64,000 nt of DNA from Amaricoccus sp003258405 (lineage in GTDB: Bacteria > Pseudomonadota > Alphaproteobacteria > Rhodobacterales > Rhodobacteraceae). The position numbers and the translations under genes are program-made. The notes beneath the pieces were generated by a model. That model was not told the DNA's origin, searched no databases, and saw only the letters and a list, made by a program, of their open reading frames with translations. Location of the stretch: positions 2,294,001 through 2,358,000 of the forward strand of contig NZ_CP171225.1 in the NCBI RefSeq assembly GCF_043226085.1. Reading direction: 5' to 3'. Below are positions 17,881 to 26,014 of the stretch, in pieces. Numbering within the stretch: the first letter of the stretch is position 1; each line of letters begins with the position of its first letter.

Positions 17881-18981
17881 TCAGGCCGCGAGCCGCTCCT
17901 CCGCGCCACGCAGCAGCAGGGCGATGATGTCGGAGCGCGTGATGATGCCGACAAGCACGCCCTCCCGCGTGACCGGGACCGTCTCGGCCCCCTGCACCGC
18001 CAGCCGGTGGAGCAGGCGGCCGACGGGGAGGTCGTCGGGCACCGCGCGCTCCGGGTCACGCATGATCGCGGAGGCAAGCGGTCCGCGGCGGCCCGGCACC
18101 GGCTGCAACAGCGCGTCGATCACGTCCGCCTGCAGGATCAGGCCGCGGAACAGGCCCGTACGGTCCACCACCGGCAGGCTCTTGATCGCATGGCGCCGGA
18201 AGAGCGCGGCGAGCTCCGGAATGCTCGCCTCGGGCGGCGCGGTGATGAGGTCGCGGGTCATGATCTCGGCACAGGTGACGCCATCGAAACGGTGCGCCGC
18301 GGCCTCGCCCTCGGCCGCTGCAAGCAGACGGCCGAGATCCGCGACGCCGATATTGGGCGACTGGTTGAAGCGCGAAAGCAGCGCGCCGAGTTCCGCATTC
18401 GAAAGGCCGATGCGATCCGGCTCCTCCGCCAGTTCGAGGCTTGCCGGCTGGCGGAAGGGATAGACCCGACCCGTCAGCCGGTTGAAGACGATCCCGGCCA
18501 GGACGAGGGCGAGCGTCATCGCCCCCACCGGAACGAGGGCAAAGGCAAAGCCCGCCTCGCGCACCGCCTCCGGGTTGAGCGCGGCAAGAAGTGCTATGGC
18601 GCTGCCCGGGGGATGCAGCGCGCGGACAAGCTGCATCGCGAGGATCGCCCCGCCAACCGCCAGCGGCGGCGCCCAGGGCGCAGGCACGACCATCAGCACC
18701 GCCACCGCCATCGCCGCCGAGACGACGTTGCCGACAACCGCCGACCAGGGCTGCGCCAGCGGCGCGTTCGGCACCGCGAAAATGAGCACGGCCGACGCCC
18801 CGAGCGGCGCCACGAGCCCCATGCGGAGCCCCGCGACCTGCGGCAGCCACCACGCGAGCGCCATGCAGACCGCGATCCCCACCAGCCCCCCTGCGGCGGC
18901 ACGAAGGATCTCGCCGCGCCGCGTTGCAGGCAGGACGGGGCCGAAGGCGTGAAGGGTCCAGGAAGCGATACTCATCGGCAT
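17881..18981 (-). CDS. HPP family membrane protein with two CBS domains
   Basis: A 366-residue protein. About 170 N-terminal residues make four or five membrane segments and contain the HPP signature (RALHPPGSAIALLAA), with 'GLVAPLGASAVLIFAVPNAPLAQPW' before it. Residues about 235-355 are two CBS domains ('MTRDLITAPPEASIPELA', 'SLPVVDRTG', 'IMRDPERAVPDDLPVG', 'GIITRSDIIALLL'), which usually bind adenosine nucleotides. Some HPP proteins have been linked to nitrite transport; its nearness to a nitric-oxide-type regulator and haemoglobin makes a nitrogen-oxide connection possible but unproven. It converges on the eCIS operon with 12 bases between the genes. ATG 18975 is an alternative start. Confidence 0.85.
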   Translation of the reverse strand: MPMSIASWTLHAFGPVLPATRRGEILRAAAGGLVGIAVCMALAWWLPQVAGLRMGLVAPLGASAVLIFAVPNAPLAQPWSAVVGNVVSAAMAVAVLMVVPAPWAPPLAVGGAILAMQLVRALHPPGSAIALLAALNPEAVREAGFAFALVPVGAMTLALVLAGIVFNRLTGRVYPFRQPASLELAEEPDRIGLSNAELGALLSRFNQSPNIGVADLGRLLAAAEGEAAAHRFDGVTCAEIMTRDLITAPPEASIPELAALFRRHAIKSLPVVDRTGLFRGLILQADVIDALLQPVPGRRGPLASAIMRDPERAVPDDLPVGRLLHRLAVQGAETVPVTREGVLVGIITRSDIIALLLRGAEERLAA

Positions 18982-19178
18982 TTTCGCTCAACAACCGGGC
19001 ATAATTCAGCCCAAATGATCACAGGATAAGCGAAATGAAAACAGGATCGGGGAACCGGGGCATCGCCCGCGGCAACCGGGCGTTCCGCTGCGCGCCGTCC
19101 AACCGGACAAGAGCGCGGCAGAACAGGCGGCGGCGGAACGATGTTCGCGCCGGGGCGGCCCCGGCGCCGTATCCATAC

Positions 19179-19652
19179 CTATTTTCGCGCCGCAGCCGGC
19201 GCGCGCAGGATCGGAACCGCGTGCGGCCGCGCGCTCTCGATCGCCATGTGGAGCGAGCGCGCGATCCGCTCGGCGCAGGCGATCACATGCCGCGCGCCCT
19301 CCGGGGGGCAGACCTCCTGCGCCGTTTCGCGAAAGAGCGCGAGCCAGCGGTCGAACGCATCCCACGCCACCGGCAGGCCCACATGCTTCGGCACCGGCGC
19401 GCCGTGGTAGCGGCCGGTCATCAGCGCAACCGAAGACCAGAACGCCACCATCTGTTCCAGATGCGGCCCCCAGTCGGTGATCCGCGCCGCGAAGATCGGC
19501 CCGAGCAGCGCATCGGCCTGCACCCTGCCATAGAAGCGATGCACCAGACGGGTGAGGATCTCCTCGTCGAGGCCGGTCTCCGCCATGAGCGCCGCCGTCC
19601 TCTCCGGCCGGGCGGAAACGATCTGCGGCCGGGGCGGCGCAACGGAGGGCAT
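19179..19652 (-). CDS. group III truncated haemoglobin
   Basis: A 157-residue globin. The pattern 'LVHRFYGRVQADALLGPIF' (B/C helices with the distal Tyr), 'WGPHLEQMVAFWSSVALMTGRYHGAPVPKHVGL' and 'FDRWLALFRETA' is typical of the group III 2-on-2 globins, with the proximal His in the PKH region. Such globins bind oxygen or nitric oxide and often help in NO detoxification. It is divergently transcribed from an NsrR-like regulator 86 bases away, which suggests NO control. A short low-complexity N-terminal tail precedes the globin fold. Confidence 0.88.
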   Translation of the reverse strand: MPSVAPPRPQIVSARPERTAALMAETGLDEEILTRLVHRFYGRVQADALLGPIFAARITDWGPHLEQMVAFWSSVALMTGRYHGAPVPKHVGLPVAWDAFDRWLALFRETAQEVCPPEGARHVIACAERIARSLHMAIESARPHAVPILRAPAAARK

Positions 19653-19700
19653 GGGCGAAACTCCCGCATCAAGGGCTTGCCCCAGCCTCTACAAGGCTTA

Positions 19701-19722
19701 ATAGGTATTGTAAATGCGCATT
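19701..19722. promoter_or_regulatory. candidate NsrR-type operator / divergent promoter region
   Basis: The 86-base gap between the haemoglobin and the NsrR-like gene holds an AT-rich patch in otherwise GC-rich DNA. It contains the imperfect palindrome GTATT-GTA-AATGC and the perfect palindrome AATGCGCATT (19713-19722). NsrR sites are AT-rich palindromes with AATGC/GCATT-like arms, so this is the expected kind of site, but the match to a consensus is only partial. Confidence 0.4.
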
Positions 19723-19738
19723 CATGGAGCACGCCGCC

Positions 19739-20155
19739 ATGCGTCTCACCAGCTTCACCGATTACGGCCTCCGCATGCTGATGCGGCTCGCCAGTGCGCC
19801 GGGGCGCGCGTTTTCCACCGCCGAGCTTGCGGAGGAATTCGGCCTGCCGCGCAATCATCTTGCAAAGATCGTCCAGCAGCTCGCCCGCGGCGGCATGGTC
19901 ACGACCAGGCGCGGCGGTGGCGGCGGCGCGGCGCTCGCCCGCCCTCCGTCCGAGATCCGTCTGGGCGATGTCGTGCGCCTGCTCGAGGAAGGTCAGGCGC
20001 TGGTCGAATGCCTCGGGCCCGGCGGCGGCCAATGCAGCATCGACGGGCGCTGCGGCCTCAAGGCCCGGCTCCGTTCCGCGGAGGCCGCGTTCCTCGCCGA
20101 TCTCGACCGCTCGACCCTCGCCGATATCGCCCTCACCGCGCACCCAGGCGCCTGA
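19739..20155 (+). CDS. nsrR: Rrf2-family regulator, NsrR-like nitric oxide sensor
   Basis: A 138-residue Rrf2 protein. It starts 'MRLTSFTDYGLRMLMRLA', the usual NsrR opening, has a winged helix ('AELAEEFGLPRNHLAKIVQQLARGGMVTTRRGGGGG') and carries three cysteines in the iron-sulphur pattern 'VECLGPGGGQCSIDGRC' near residues 93-108. I chose ATG 19739 over 19724 because it gives the conserved start and has GGAG nine bases upstream. NsrR loses repression when NO damages its cluster. The likely target is the divergent haemoglobin. Confidence 0.82.
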   Translation: MRLTSFTDYGLRMLMRLASAPGRAFSTAELAEEFGLPRNHLAKIVQQLARGGMVTTRRGGGGGAALARPPSEIRLGDVVRLLEEGQALVECLGPGGGQCSIDGRCGLKARLRSAEAAFLADLDRSTLADIALTAHPGA

Positions 20156-20162
20156 GGCCCGC

Positions 20163-21779
20163 TCAGGCCCGCAGCGTGCGCGCCACGGATTGCAGCGCCT
20201 CGAAGGCCGCGAAGCGCCGGTCGTGGAGCGCCTTGAAGGCGGCATCGGGGTGATGCACCGCATCGCTTGCCGAAAGCGCGTCCATCGCCGCCGCCGTGTC
20301 GGGAAAAAGCCCGCCCGCCACGGCGCCGAGGATGGCCGAGCCGAGCAGCACCGGCTCCTCCGCACGGCTGCCATGGACGGGCCGTCCCGTGGCATCGGCA
20401 AGCAGCTGGCGCACGACCGGAAGCTGGCCCGCACCGCCGCTCATCATGATCCGCGCGGTCGGCGCACCCGCCGCATCCTGCGCCTCGAGGATCTGGCGCA
20501 GCCCGTAGGCGATGCCGCAGATCCCGGCGACATAGAGCGCGGTGAGGCTCTCGAGCCCGCGTTCCATGCCCAGCCCCGCGATCACCGCGCGGGCATGCGG
20601 ATCGGCGAAGGGCGCGCGGTTGCCGAGGAATTCCGGCACGACATGGAGCCCGTCGGCCAGCGCCGCCACCTCCGAAAGACCCGCCGCGGCGGAGGCTGCG
20701 CGCGCCGCCAGCCAGACCGGAAGAGGTTCCCCCGCGGCTTCCGCAGCGGCGCGGGCCTCCGCGGCGGCGGGGTGAAAGGCGAGCAGCTGGTCGATCGCGG
20801 CCCCGGCGGCGGACTGCCCGCCTTCGTTCAGCCACATGCCCGGCACCATCGCCTGGAAATAGGGGCCCCAGACCCCCGGCACGAAGACCGGCTCGCGCGT
20901 CGTCGTCATCGTGCAGGAGGAGGTGCCGAAGACATAGCCGACATTCTCTTCCGGCGCACCGACCGCACCCACCGTGCCGATCCCCCCGGCATGGGCGTCG
21001 ATCAGCCCGGCCGCGACCGGCGTGCCCGGCGCCAGCCCGAGCTCCGCCGCCGCCGCCGCCGTGAGCCCCGCGCCGAGCGGCGTTCCCGGCGGCACGATCC
21101 GCGTGCCGATCCGCGCAAACCCCGCCTCCGCCAGGTCGCCGAGCCCGATGCGGTGGAAGTAATCCGCATCCCAGCGCCCCTCATGGGCGAGATAGGTCCA
21201 CTTGCAGGTGACGGTGCAGGTCGAGCGCGCCAGATCCCCGGTCGCCCGCCAGCTCAGGAAATCCGCAAGATCGAAGAACTGCCAGGCGGCGGCATAGGTC
21301 TCCGGCCGGTTCTCCCGCAGCCAGAGCAGCTTCGGCGTCTCCATCTCCGGCGAGATCACCCCGCCGACATAGGCCAGCACCGGGTGCCGTATCGCATTGA
21401 TCCGCTCGGCCTGGCCGATGGCGCGGTGATCCATCCAGACGATGATGTCGCGCGCCGGATCCTCCGACGCGCCGATCGGCAGCGGCGCACCGCCCTCGCC
21501 CAGCACGACGAGCGAACAGGTCGCATCGAACCCGATCCCCGCGACGCGCGCGGGATCGGCGCCCGCCTTCGCCAGCGCGCCCTTCACCGCGGCACAGACC
21601 GAAGCCCAGATCTCGGCGCTCGATTGCTCGGCGATGTCGGCGCCCTCGCGCCAGAGGGTGATGTCGCGCTTGTCGGCCGCGAGCATGCGCCCCTCGAGAT
21701 CGAAGAGCCCGGCGCGGGCGCTGCCGGTGCCGACATCGACGCCGAGAAGCAGGGGGGCGGTCTGGCTGGAGAGGGTCAT
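20163..21779 (-). CDS. FGGY carbohydrate kinase, probable D-ribulokinase
   Basis: A 538-residue sugar kinase. The N-terminal phosphate-binding 'LLLGVDVGTGSARAGLFDLEG', the 'WMDHRA' motif and the C-terminal 'IMMSGGAGQLPVVRQLLAD' are FGGY hallmarks. The length and the 'FGTSSCTM' region fit the ribulokinase subgroup. It is the last gene of a sugar-alcohol operon and directly follows ribitol dehydrogenase, so the likely reaction is D-ribulose to D-ribulose 5-phosphate (EC 2.7.1.47), feeding the pentose phosphate pathway. The substrate is inferred from its neighbour. Confidence 0.82.
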   Translation of the reverse strand: MTLSSQTAPLLLGVDVGTGSARAGLFDLEGRMLAADKRDITLWREGADIAEQSSAEIWASVCAAVKGALAKAGADPARVAGIGFDATCSLVVLGEGGAPLPIGASEDPARDIIVWMDHRAIGQAERINAIRHPVLAYVGGVISPEMETPKLLWLRENRPETYAAAWQFFDLADFLSWRATGDLARSTCTVTCKWTYLAHEGRWDADYFHRIGLGDLAEAGFARIGTRIVPPGTPLGAGLTAAAAAELGLAPGTPVAAGLIDAHAGGIGTVGAVGAPEENVGYVFGTSSCTMTTTREPVFVPGVWGPYFQAMVPGMWLNEGGQSAAGAAIDQLLAFHPAAAEARAAAEAAGEPLPVWLAARAASAAAGLSEVAALADGLHVVPEFLGNRAPFADPHARAVIAGLGMERGLESLTALYVAGICGIAYGLRQILEAQDAAGAPTARIMMSGGAGQLPVVRQLLADATGRPVHGSRAEEPVLLGSAILGAVAGGLFPDTAAAMDALSASDAVHHPDAAFKALHDRRFAAFEALQSVARTLRA

Positions 21780-21856
21780 GGCACTGCCTTGCATCTGGGC
21801 CGGACGGGGGCGGAGGGAGGGGGGGGGAGACCGCGCCCCCGCCCGGCAACACAGCG

Positions 21857-22585
21857 TCAGAGATCGACGCTGTTCGGAAGGATGACGAGATCGCGGATCA
21901 CCACGTTGCGCGGCCGGCTCAGCATGAAGAGCACGGCCTCGGCGACCTCCTTCGGCTGCATGAGCGAGCCGTTGTCGAGCGCCTCCTGCATCTTCTCCTT
22001 CGGCCAGTCGTCGAGCAGCGCGGTGACGACCGGCCCGGGCAGCACCGCGCCCATGCGGATGCCATGCACCGAGACCTGACGCCGCGTCGCATGCAGGAAG
22101 GCCTGCACGGCGAATTTCGAGGCCGTGTAGACCGGCTCCCAGACCACGGGCACCACCCCCGCGACCGAGGAGGTGAAGATCACGTCGCCGGTCTTGCGCT
22201 CGATCATGTAGGGCAGCACCGCGCGCACCGAGCGGAAGGCCGCGTTGATGTTGAGATTGAGCACCCGGTCCCAGGCCTCCGGATCGCCCTCCGCCGCCGG
22301 CCCGCCGACATAGGCCCCGGCATTGGCATGGAGAATGTCGAGCGTGCCCGCGATATCGAGGATGCCCTCGAGCATCCCCGAGACCTGCGCGCCATCGAGC
22401 AGATCGACGACGAGCGGCTTCGCCCGCGGCCCGAGCTCCTCGCAGAGCGCCCGGAGCCGGTCCTCGGCGCGGTCGATCAGCACAACGGTCGCGCCTTCGC
22501 CGAGCAGGGTGCGGGCGCATTCGAGCCCGATCCCCGAGGCGGCGCCGGTGATCGCCGCGACCTTGTCCTTCATGAGTTCGGCCAT
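21857..22585 (-). CDS. rbtD: ribitol 2-dehydrogenase (short-chain dehydrogenase)
   Basis: A 242-residue SDR enzyme. It has the cofactor motif TGAASGIG (about 13-20), 'HANAGAYVGGP', the catalytic Ser region 'IFTSSVAGVVP' and YTASK. It is strikingly like enterobacterial ribitol dehydrogenase along its whole length, including 'VLPGPVVTALLDDWPKEKM' and the ending 'LVILPNSVDL'. Expected reaction: ribitol + NAD+ to D-ribulose + NADH (EC 1.1.1.56). It lies between the ABC permease and the kinase, consistent with uptake, oxidation and phosphorylation of ribitol. The start at 22585 is preceded by AAGGA; ATG 22573 is also possible. Confidence 0.88.
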   Translation of the reverse strand: MAELMKDKVAAITGAASGIGLECARTLLGEGATVVLIDRAEDRLRALCEELGPRAKPLVVDLLDGAQVSGMLEGILDIAGTLDILHANAGAYVGGPAAEGDPEAWDRVLNLNINAAFRSVRAVLPYMIERKTGDVIFTSSVAGVVPVVWEPVYTASKFAVQAFLHATRRQVSVHGIRMGAVLPGPVVTALLDDWPKEKMQEALDNGSLMQPKEVAEAVLFMLSRPRNVVIRDLVILPNSVDL

Positions 22586-22607
22586 GTTCCGATCCTTTCG
22601 GGGAGTA

Positions 22608-23858
22608 TCAGGCGCGGCCGTGGCTGGCACGGGACTGGCGCGCGAGGCTGTCGACGATCACCGCGATGGCGAGCACGCCGCCGGTGATCATGTAGCGCAG
22701 CGAGGAGCTGAGATTGAGCAGCGTGAGCCCGTTGGAGATCGCCTGGATGACGAGGATGCCGAGCAGCGCCGACCAGGCCGAGCCGCGCCCGCCGAAGAGC
22801 GAGGTGCCGCCGATCACCGCCGCGGCGATGGCGTTGAGGTTCACATCCCCCGCCCCGGCCTGCTGGCTCGAGGAGGCAAGCCGCGCCGCGGAGAGAACGC
22901 CGCCAAGGGCGGCCAGCGTCGAGCAGAGCATGAAGGCGGAGAGGCGGATGCGGTTCACGTTGATGCCCGAGCGGCGCGCCGCCTCGGAATTGCCGCCGAC
23001 GGCAAACATCGAACGGCCCCATTTCGTGCGGGTGAGCGCATAGTTCATCGCGACGACCAGCGCAACGAAGAGGCCGAACATCCACGGGATGCCGCGGCCC
23101 TGGTTGAGATACTGGACCGCCACGATCAGCGCCACGGTCAGAAACCCCGCCTTGGCCAGAACCACGCTGAGCGACGGGCTCGAGAGGTTCGCCGCCGCCC
23201 GCCGGCGCATGTTGCGCAGATCGAGCCAGATCATCAGCGCCCCCGGCACCAGCGCGAGCAGCAGCGAGAGCCAGGCCGGCATGACCAGGATCTGGCCGAA
23301 GCGCACCAGCGGCGAGGCATAGGGCAGGTTGATCGAGCCGGTCGGCCCGAGGATGTAGAGCTGCAATCCGAGGAGCGCGAGCAGGCCCGAGAGCGTCGAG
23401 ACGAAGCTCGGCATCCCGAAGCGGTTGAGCAGCATGCCGTAGACGAGCCCCATGAGGGCGCCCGCGCCGAGGGCGGCGAGGATCGCCATCGGCAGAGGCA
23501 GGCCCGCCTTCATCCAGAGCACGCCGGTGATCGCCGAGGCCAGCCCGCTCATCGAGCCGACCGAGAGATCGATCTGCCCGAGCAAGAGCACGCAGACGAT
23601 CCCGAGCGAGATGCAGCCCACGGCGGCGGCATCGAAGAGCAGGTTCACCAGGTTGTTCGGCGCCAGGAAGACCGGATTGATCGCGGAGAAGACGGTGGTG
23701 ATGAGCACGAGGCCGACCACCACCGGCAGCATGCCGATATCGCCCGAGCGCACCCGGTCGATGAAACCGCGGATCGCGCCGGCAATGCCTTCGTCATGCC
23801 GCACGCGGCTGTCGGAACGGTCGAGGGCGGGGGCGCTCTTGTGATCGGTCATGGTCAT
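22608..23858 (-). CDS. sugar ABC transporter permease (RbsC/XylH type)
   Basis: A 416-residue inner-membrane permease with about ten hydrophobic segments. It shows the carbohydrate-uptake-2 signature 'LLGQIDLSVGSMSGLASAITGVL' and 'AVGGNSEAARRSGINVNRIRLSAF' (the EAA-like loop), as in RbsC, XylH and AraH. Its start overlaps the ATPase stop by ATGA, so translation is coupled. It works with the ATPase and the periplasmic binding protein encoded just upstream. The substrate is probably ribitol or a related pentitol, inferred from rbtD and the kinase. Confidence 0.9.
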   Translation of the reverse strand: MTMTDHKSAPALDRSDSRVRHDEGIAGAIRGFIDRVRSGDIGMLPVVVGLVLITTVFSAINPVFLAPNNLVNLLFDAAAVGCISLGIVCVLLLGQIDLSVGSMSGLASAITGVLWMKAGLPLPMAILAALGAGALMGLVYGMLLNRFGMPSFVSTLSGLLALLGLQLYILGPTGSINLPYASPLVRFGQILVMPAWLSLLLALVPGALMIWLDLRNMRRRAAANLSSPSLSVVLAKAGFLTVALIVAVQYLNQGRGIPWMFGLFVALVVAMNYALTRTKWGRSMFAVGGNSEAARRSGINVNRIRLSAFMLCSTLAALGGVLSAARLASSSQQAGAGDVNLNAIAAAVIGGTSLFGGRGSAWSALLGILVIQAISNGLTLLNLSSSLRYMITGGVLAIAVIVDSLARQSRASHGRA

Positions 23859-24652
23859 GTGTCCATTTCTTCGAGCTTGCGCGCGCGGCGGCGCGAAACC
23901 GAGTTCTCGCTCGCCCCGGTGATCGCGGCGACAAGCTCCTCGTTCGAGGTCTCGGCGGTGAAGACGCCGTTGTTCCGCCCGAGGCGCAGCACGACGATAC
24001 GGTCGGCAACCGCCCGCACATCCTCCATGTTGTGGGAAATGAGGATCACCCCGTGGCCGCGGTCGCGCACCCGCTCGATGAGATTGAGCACCTCCGCGGT
24101 CTGCGCGACGCCAAGTGCCGCGGTCGGCTCGTCGAGCATGATGATCTTCGGATCGAGCAGCAGCGAACGCGCGATGGCGACGGTCTGGCGCTGCCCCCCC
24201 GAGAGCGAGGCGATCGGCTCGCGCACCGACGGGATGCGCGCGGCGAGCTCCTTCAGCAGCGTCCAGGCCCGGACCTCCATCTGCACCTCGTCGAGCGACC
24301 AGGGCGAGATCTCGTGGCCGAGGAAGAGGTTCGCCACCACGTCGAGGTTCTCGCAGAGCGCCAGATCCTGGAACACCGTGGCGATGCCGAGCTCCAGCGC
24401 CTCGCCCGGGCTGTCGAGCGAGACCGGCGCGCCCATGAACTCGATCGTGCCGCCGGTCGGCTGGTGGACGCCCGCGAGCACCTTCACCAGCGTCGACTTG
24501 CCCGCGCCGTTGTCGCCGACCAGCGCGACCACCTCGCCCGCATGGACGTCGAGCGCGATATCCGTCAGCGCCGAGACCGCGCCGAACTGCTTGGAAACCC
24601 CGCGGAGCCGGAGAATGGGCTCCCCCCGCTGCGGCTCTTCGGCCATCGCCAT
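23855..24652 (-). CDS. sugar ABC transporter ATP-binding protein (single-domain)
   Basis: A 265-residue ATPase with Walker A GDNGAGKST, the signature LSGGQRQ and Walker B IIMLDEPTAALG followed by an H-loop ('ILISHNMEDV'). It is one nucleotide-binding domain, like FrcA, rather than the double-domain RbsA/XylG. I chose the ATG at 24652 (MAMAEEP) because GGGAGAA lies upstream. It pairs with the permease, whose start overlaps its stop. It powers import of the operon's sugar or sugar alcohol. Confidence 0.9.
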   Translation of the reverse strand: MAMAEEPQRGEPILRLRGVSKQFGAVSALTDIALDVHAGEVVALVGDNGAGKSTLVKVLAGVHQPTGGTIEFMGAPVSLDSPGEALELGIATVFQDLALCENLDVVANLFLGHEISPWSLDEVQMEVRAWTLLKELAARIPSVREPIASLSGGQRQTVAIARSLLLDPKIIMLDEPTAALGVAQTAEVLNLIERVRDRGHGVILISHNMEDVRAVADRIVVLRLGRNNGVFTAETSNEELVAAITGASENSVSRRRARKLEEMDT

Positions 24653-24719
24653 GGCATGTTCTCCCTTCGTCTGAGGGCCGCGCGCGCCCCGAAGGGCCCG
24701 CGCCTGCCGTTTTACGGAT

Positions 24720-25769
24720 TTACTGCACGATCCCGAGTTCCTGGCACGGCGCGGCATATTCGCCGGTGCAGACCTCACCCGCCGCCTGGATCCCCTTGTC
24801 GAAGATCTCGGCCTTGATGTTCTCGCGCGTGACCACCGCGGGCACGAAGAGCTCGGCAGGCGTGTCGTAGAGCGTCGTCTTCGCCTCGGGCGTCTCGCCC
24901 TTGAGGAAGCCGGTCGTCACCTCGGCGGCGGCGCGCGCCACGATCTCGGAGGGCTTGGAGATGGTGTTGTACTGATCGCCCGCGATGATGAGCTGGAGCG
25001 CGGCGATCGTCGCGTCATTGCCGGTGACAGGGGGGAGCGGATCGACGCCCGCGGCCTTCATCGCCGCGATGGCCCCGCCCGCGGTGCCGTCATTGGCCGC
25101 GACGATGCCCTTGATCTCCGCACCGAAGCGGGTGATCTGCCCGGCGGTCCATTCCTGCGCCTTGGGCGGCGCCCAGTCCGGCGTGTCGTATTCGGCAAGC
25201 GTCTTGTAGTCGGAACCGTCGAGCGCCACGTCGATGCCGTCGCGGATGAGCCCCGCCGCCGCATCGGTCGGCGAGCCGTTGATCTGCAGCACGCCCGAGC
25301 CCGCCGGCACGCCGGTATCGTGCAGGTGATCGACCAGCGACTGCGCGATCGCCTCGCCGATGCCCTTGTTGTCGAAGGAGACATAGTAATCCGCCGGAAC
25401 GTCCGGGATCGGCCGGTCATAGGCGATCACCTTCACGTCCTGCGAATGGGCGATCTCGACGAGGGCGGCGGCGGCGGCCGAATCCACCGGGTCGAGCACG
25501 ATCACCTTGGCGCCCTGGGCGATGACCGAGTTGAACTGCTGCTGCTGCAACGACACATCGGCATTGGCGTTCTGGTAGATCACCGTGCAATCCGGGCAGA
25601 GCTCGCCCATCGCTTCCTTGAAGCCGGGGAAGTCGTGCTCCTCGTACCGGGTCGAGGCCTGGTCGGGCATCAGGAAGGCCACCGTGGCGGCGTCCTGCGC
25701 AAACGCCGGGCCAACCCCCAGCAGGGATGTGAGCGCCGACGCCGCGAGCAGCGAGAATTTCCGGGTCAT
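24720..25769 (-). CDS. periplasmic sugar-binding protein of the ABC transporter
   Basis: A 349-residue protein with a clear Sec signal peptide ('MTRKFSLLAASALTSLLGVGPAFA', cut near residue 24). The mature part is a type-I periplasmic binding fold of the RbsB/XylF group ('AYDRPIPDVPADYYVSFDNKGIGEA', 'VLQINGSPTDAAA', 'GIVAANDGTAGGAIAAM'). It is the first gene of the operon and should set substrate specificity. The operator-like palindrome lies about 160 bases upstream of its start. It ends about 67 bases before the ATPase, the only sizeable gap in the operon. Confidence 0.92.
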   Translation of the reverse strand: MTRKFSLLAASALTSLLGVGPAFAQDAATVAFLMPDQASTRYEEHDFPGFKEAMGELCPDCTVIYQNANADVSLQQQQFNSVIAQGAKVIVLDPVDSAAAAALVEIAHSQDVKVIAYDRPIPDVPADYYVSFDNKGIGEAIAQSLVDHLHDTGVPAGSGVLQINGSPTDAAAGLIRDGIDVALDGSDYKTLAEYDTPDWAPPKAQEWTAGQITRFGAEIKGIVAANDGTAGGAIAAMKAAGVDPLPPVTGNDATIAALQLIIAGDQYNTISKPSEIVARAAAEVTTGFLKGETPEAKTTLYDTPAELFVPAVVTRENIKAEIFDKGIQAAGEVCTGEYAAPCQELGIVQ

Positions 25770-25931
25770 GTCTGTTCCTCCACAGGTTTCGAGCGCCCGC
25801 CGGCCGGAACAGGGGAAGAGACGGAAACGGCCGCATCCTTCTGCGGGATGCGGGCGGCCGCAGTCATGCGGCGGCGCGTCGATCTTCCTCCCCATGCCCC
25901 GTTTTCGGGTGCACCACCGATTGCGCAAGTT

Positions 25932-25949
25932 TGCTCAATCGATGGAGCA
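25932..25949. promoter_or_regulatory. LacI-type operator palindrome
   Basis: TGCTCAATCGATGGAGCA is an 18-base palindrome with a single mismatched pair and a central CG, the standard shape of a LacI-family operator. It lies between the divergent binding-protein gene (start 25769) and the LacI gene (start 26015), so one site could control both. A second short palindrome, TTGCGCAA, sits just left of it at 25921-25928. Confidence 0.7.
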
Positions 25950-26014
25950 TTATTGCTCCCGAGATCGAATGCCGTCAAGATGGAAGGCGGCACGAATGCA
26001 GGAGAGCCAGCGGG

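Noticed and set aside
20163..22520. A 785-residue kinase fusion suggested by one open frame
   Set aside because: The first part is a shadow of the ribitol dehydrogenase gene; the kinase has its own ATG at 21779.
25931..26014. Longer LacI regulator starting at ATG 25931
   Set aside because: This start has no ribosome site, adds 28 residues unlike the family and would put the operator inside the gene.
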